Assembly: GCF_003633895.1 (NCBI RefSeq)
Contig: NZ_RBID01000013.1
Location: 355,180-419,179, forward strand
DNA length: 64,000 bases
Origin: Vogesella indigofera
GTDB lineage: Bacteria > Pseudomonadota > Gammaproteobacteria > Burkholderiales > Chromobacteriaceae
Direction of reading: 5' to 3'
In this document: positions 61,182 through 64,000 of the stretch, one piece after another
Position numbering within the stretch: the first letter of the stretch is position 1
How the letters are laid out: each line of letters begins with the position of its first letter
Notes under the pieces: generated by a model
Told to the model about the DNA's origin: nothing
The model's input: the letters and a program-made list of their open reading frames with translations, nothing else
The model's database searches: none
Position numbers and translations under genes: made by a program

Positions 61182-62538
61182 AAGCCTCTTTCATTTTGAC
61201 ATCGTAATCGGTATCGCTCTTGTAATTTGGACCGTTGTAATTGTAGGCAATAAGGTGCCAGTTCTTTTCCTTGACGGCTTTCCAGAGCTCGGGATTCTTC
61301 TTGATAAATCCGGCCAGAAGCCCTGTTTGGCCAAGTTCGTTACGACACATCTTTTTGACGAAGGTAAAAACAGTACCCTCCCCACACGCACTATAGTTCG
61401 CACCCATCACTTGGAATTTCCCCCACGATGCGGATTTCAATGCCGCCTCACTGTTCAGGCGATAAGCATTGATCAGGCGCAGGTAGTCTTGCCGGTTGTC
61501 GCGGATGTCGGCGCGGTCGACATGGCCGTCGTGCATGGCAGCATCGCTGCTGTTCAGCTGCTTCGCCTTGCGATAGCCGGTCCGCCAGCAGATATCGGGA
61601 TGGTCATCATGCGGACTTTTGCAACCCGCGACCCCTTTGCCGTGGCGTCGCTTCTTCTTGGTATTGGGCAGGGGGCCATTAGCGCAGGTCAGATTGTGAA
61701 AATAATGCCGCTCGAACATGATCTTGGGGGCATGCACCTTATGCTCTGCAGTGTCATTGATCACCCAAAAAGCCGAACGGCCACCGGATTCCACCTTGGC
61801 AATCGCTTTCAACACGTTAATTTCGCATTCAAGTTTCTCTGCTAGTTCTTTCCAATCATCCGCAGTAATCGGCTTGTCCTCGTACGCTTGCATGTACTTG
61901 AGCAATTCCGCCGGGAGGTCGATGCCGATCTCGATTACCGACTCCCCGCCTTTGCCTTTCTTGCTTTTCTTTTTTACAACCGGGTTGTTGGGTACGGGGC
62001 TGCCCTGCGGCTTGGACGGCAGGGCTGGCTTGGTGGAGGGGGGCGCAGGTGGCTTGGATTGTGATGTGGGGGTCGTAGGTGCACTGGGTGGGTGAGACTC
62101 CAGCCTGTCCTTGAACGACACATAGGGGCTTACCAGCGTGATCAGTTTTTCACCATACCCAGATACAGTCGCACCGACTTTTTGCCAGTTACCGACAACG
62201 TCCTTGATCAAAACCTCAACGGTGGACTTTGCACTGGCACTGACTTTTTCGTCAGACAGACCATTCTTGCCGGTTTTGCCATGATGTGCCTTGCCGTCAA
62301 TCACAAGTTGATAGGCCAGATTTTCAATCGGATAGCGCAGGGCATCCAGAAATAATGCCTTGACCGAAAATGCCACACGCTCGCTCAGATAGATGGGCTG
62401 GCCGACCCGCAACAGGCTTGGGTTCTTCAGGTTGTTAAGCTTGATTAAACGGTGTAGTGGCACCCCGCTTGTCTTGGCAATCTGGCTGAGCGTATCGCCT
62501 TTTTCAACAATGTAGATTTCAGATGCTGTCTGGGTCAT
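61153..62538 (-). CDS. LysM-muramidase fusion, candidate T6SS peptidoglycan effector
   Basis: 461 residues. LysM domain at about 7-52 (YIVEKGDTLSQIAKTSGVPL, LRVGQPIYLS); an unassigned beta-rich domain (about 53-148); a Pro/Ser/Lys-rich linker (149-198); and a DUF3380-type N-acetylmuramidase (about 205-461) with likely catalytic Glu250 in AIAKVESGG, IMFERHYF, HPDICWR, ALKSASWGKFQVMGANYSACG and AYNYNGPNYK. It probably cleaves peptidoglycan in rival periplasms after VgrG delivery. No signal peptide, as expected for T6SS cargo. The start overlaps the vgrG end by 20 bp. Confidence 0.85.
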   Translation of the reverse strand: MTQTASEIYIVEKGDTLSQIAKTSGVPLHRLIKLNNLKNPSLLRVGQPIYLSERVAFSVKALFLDALRYPIENLAYQLVIDGKAHHGKTGKNGLSDEKVSASAKSTVEVLIKDVVGNWQKVGATVSGYGEKLITLVSPYVSFKDRLESHPPSAPTTPTSQSKPPAPPSTKPALPSKPQGSPVPNNPVVKKKSKKGKGGESVIEIGIDLPAELLKYMQAYEDKPITADDWKELAEKLECEINVLKAIAKVESGGRSAFWVINDTAEHKVHAPKIMFERHYFHNLTCANGPLPNTKKKRRHGKGVAGCKSPHDDHPDICWRTGYRKAKQLNSSDAAMHDGHVDRADIRDNRQDYLRLINAYRLNSEAALKSASWGKFQVMGANYSACGEGTVFTFVKKMCRNELGQTGLLAGFIKKNPELWKAVKEKNWHLIAYNYNGPNYKSDTDYDVKMKEAYEYYCKNAV

Positions 62539-64000
62539 CGGTTTCGTCCTTGGTATGTTCTTCCCAGTCGGCAACGCCTTCTTCCATTTGCCAATTAGCG
62601 TTCAGCATCAGCATGTGGGTGAGTTTTTCTTCTGTTCTGCTTGTGGCGCTTGCCGTTTCGGCTTGCGAAGGGCTTGCACGAAGAGGGGCTAATTGCTGGC
62701 TTTCAAGCAAGCTGCTGGACTTGAATGCATTGGAAAAAGGCAACCATGCCAGCGGGAAGTCAGGCCAATCCAGCTTTTGGCTGTAACGCACCATGTCTTG
62801 GGGTAAGGGCATGGATATTGGTGCAGTTTTCAAGCTCGCCGGCCCGCTCAAATTATGCTCCGCCCCCTTCACGCTCACCGTGCCGGGGCAGTGCACTTCG
62901 ATATTGCCGCCTGCCATGCGGATGTAGGCGCCGCCGCCGACGTTAAGCAGGATTTCCTCTTTCGCGGCGATGGTGATGCTGTCCTTGCACGAGGTCACCG
63001 TCACGTCCTTGTCTGCCGTCAGCTCCATCGCATCGCTCTGCGCCTGCAGCTGCACCTTGCCCTTCGCCGCAATCAGCTTCAGGCTCACCTTGTCCTTCAC
63101 CCCGGCCACGAACAGGCTGATGTGCTGGCCGACGTTGTGCAGCCAGCGCCGGCCGCTGGTCTGGTTGAGGTCGCGCTGCGCCACCTGGTCGATGTTGCTG
63201 CCGGCGGCCAACGTTAAGGAGTTGTCGGTGGTGGCGGCCAACCCTGCCCGGGCGGACAGGATCATGAGCGGTTGCTGCCCGGCCTGGGCTGATCCCTTTC
63301 CTTGGGCGGCGCTCTTGCCTTCTTTATCGGTATTGCTGCCGGCTTCCCACGCGCGCAGGGCGGCGGCGTGATGCTGCAGGTGGCCGTCGGCTTTGTTCGC
63401 GCCCTTGCCGTTGTCAGGCTTGATTTCGGTGGGCCCGGTTTCCAGCGTGTCGGCCAGCTGCGCGGTGGCGGTGTCGGCCAGGGATTGCGCCAGCGCCAGC
63501 GCGGCGTCGAGCTGGCTCTGTGCGCCGTCGCGCGCCAGTTGTTTGCCGCCGGCAGCGGGCTGCGCTTCGGTTGTCAGCAGCAGGCCGTGGCCGGCGCGGA
63601 TGGCGCCGTGGCGGTCGGTGCGCAGCTCGAAACCATCGCCGCGGGGTTCGGCTTTGCCGTCCGCGCGCGGGTGGGTGAGGTAGCCCTGGTTGAGCTGGGT
63701 CTTGCCGTGTTCGCTGCTGAGTTTTGCTCTGACTTCGTTTGGCGTGTCGTCGAACAGCAGTTCGTTGTACTGGCCGCCGTGGTGTTCCTTGCTCTTGATG
63801 CCGGACAGGGTGTGGTTGCCGGGCAGGCTGCCGGCGCCGCTGAACGCCGGCGGCGGGTGGCTGCCGTTGTACAGCGTACCCGTAATAATGGGGCGGTCGA
63901 TGTCACCTTCGATGAAGTCGACCAGCACTTCCTGGCCGAGGCGCGGGATGAACTGGTGGCCCCAGCCGGCACCGGCGCTGGGCATGGCGACGCGCAGCCA
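62519..64000 (-). CDS. vgrG: Type VI secretion spike protein VgrG, N-terminal part off the right edge
   Basis: The 3' end is complete at 62519; the 5' part lies beyond the window. Visible are the end of the gp5-like OB domain (GHQFIPRLGQEVLVDFIEGDIDRPIITGTLYN), the LFDDTPNEVRAKLSSEHGKTQLNQGYLTHPR segment, the DUF2345 region (GILLTTEA-like HGLLLTTEAQPAAGGKQLARDG), the beta-helix needle (about DKVSLKLIAAKGKVQLQAQS to VTVTSCKDSITIAAKEEI) and an extra C-terminal tail of about 95 residues. The tail, less GC-rich, probably docks the adjacent effector. Confidence 0.95.
   Translation of the reverse strand, partial: WLRVAMPSAGAGWGHQFIPRLGQEVLVDFIEGDIDRPIITGTLYNGSHPPPAFSGAGSLPGNHTLSGIKSKEHHGGQYNELLFDDTPNEVRAKLSSEHGKTQLNQGYLTHPRADGKAEPRGDGFELRTDRHGAIRAGHGLLLTTEAQPAAGGKQLARDGAQSQLDAALALAQSLADTATAQLADTLETGPTEIKPDNGKGANKADGHLQHHAAALRAWEAGSNTDKEGKSAAQGKGSAQAGQQPLMILSARAGLAATTDNSLTLAAGSNIDQVAQRDLNQTSGRRWLHNVGQHISLFVAGVKDKVSLKLIAAKGKVQLQAQSDAMELTADKDVTVTSCKDSITIAAKEEILLNVGGGAYIRMAGGNIEVHCPGTVSVKGAEHNLSGPASLKTAPISMPLPQDMVRYSQKLDWPDFPLAWLPFSNAFKSSSLLESQQLAPLRASPSQAETASATSRTEEKLTHMLMLNANWQMEEGVADWEEHTKDETDDPDSI

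Overview
The window looks like chromosome from a high-GC (roughly two-thirds G+C by eye) Gram-negative betaproteobacterium, most likely of the Neisseriales/Chromobacteriaceae type (Vogesella-like; the genus is a guess). The basis is the protein content: cobalamin-dependent MetH, a HemA-PrfA pair, a single-cysteine DksA, a GapB-type glyceraldehyde-3-phosphate dehydrogenase close to the neisserial form, PilT/PilU next to YggS-ProC-YggT, and GltIJKL-type amino-acid uptake. Nearly all of it is ordinary, tightly packed housekeeping DNA. No rRNA, tRNA, CRISPR array or full-length insertion sequence was recognised.

Layout. 1-7474: SulP permease fragment, a periplasmic solute-binding protein and metH on the minus strand; two tandem solute-binding paralogues and the esterase yqiA on the plus strand. 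7475-9005: a quinone oxidoreductase between copies of a small MITE-like element. 9026-12059: two small secreted proteins divergent from an OmpR/EnvZ-type two-component pair. 12128-13677: small membrane proteins and an EamA exporter, then a 0.9-kb gene-free repeat tract. 14580-20044: hemA-prfA, then glutathione-dependent formaldehyde detoxification (frmA, fghA) with a divergent LysR regulator. 20285-23640: pdxH, a YehS-like protein, a tautomerase, a second EamA exporter and its divergent LysR. 23810-31172: a chemoreceptor, pilR-pilS and parC. 31250-39196: an acetyltransferase, a membrane protein, and the carbon-metabolism run tkt-gap-pgk-(LysE)-fba. 39269-44623: HPP-CBS protein, AIM24-like protein, aroG, dksA, cytochrome c, yggT. 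44620-49768: proC-yggS divergent from pilT-pilU, then an EAL-HDOD protein. 49934-53948: glutamate/aspartate ABC transporter with two ATPases. 54062-60438: rsmA, cyaY, lptM, acetyltransferase, TPR-GGDEF cyclase, MarR regulator and small proteins. 60453-64000: a type VI secretion module (vgrG, LysM-muramidase effector, candidate immunity protein), with less GC-rich DNA than its surroundings.

Most striking signal. A short word, GTTGGCCGCA (extended AAGGTTGGCCGCAA) and its complement TGCGGCCAAC, occurs exactly about 35 times by hand count, mostly between genes. In several places two copies face each other to make hairpin terminators or perfect palindromes. This is how the neisserial DNA uptake sequence is distributed, but the word is different. 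Together with the type IV pilus motor and regulator genes here, it suggests an undescribed uptake-signal-like dialect. Secondary items are a nested pair of MITE-like elements, the VgrG-linked LysM-muramidase/immunity pair, and a CpxP-like arrangement of small secreted proteins beside an OmpR-type system.
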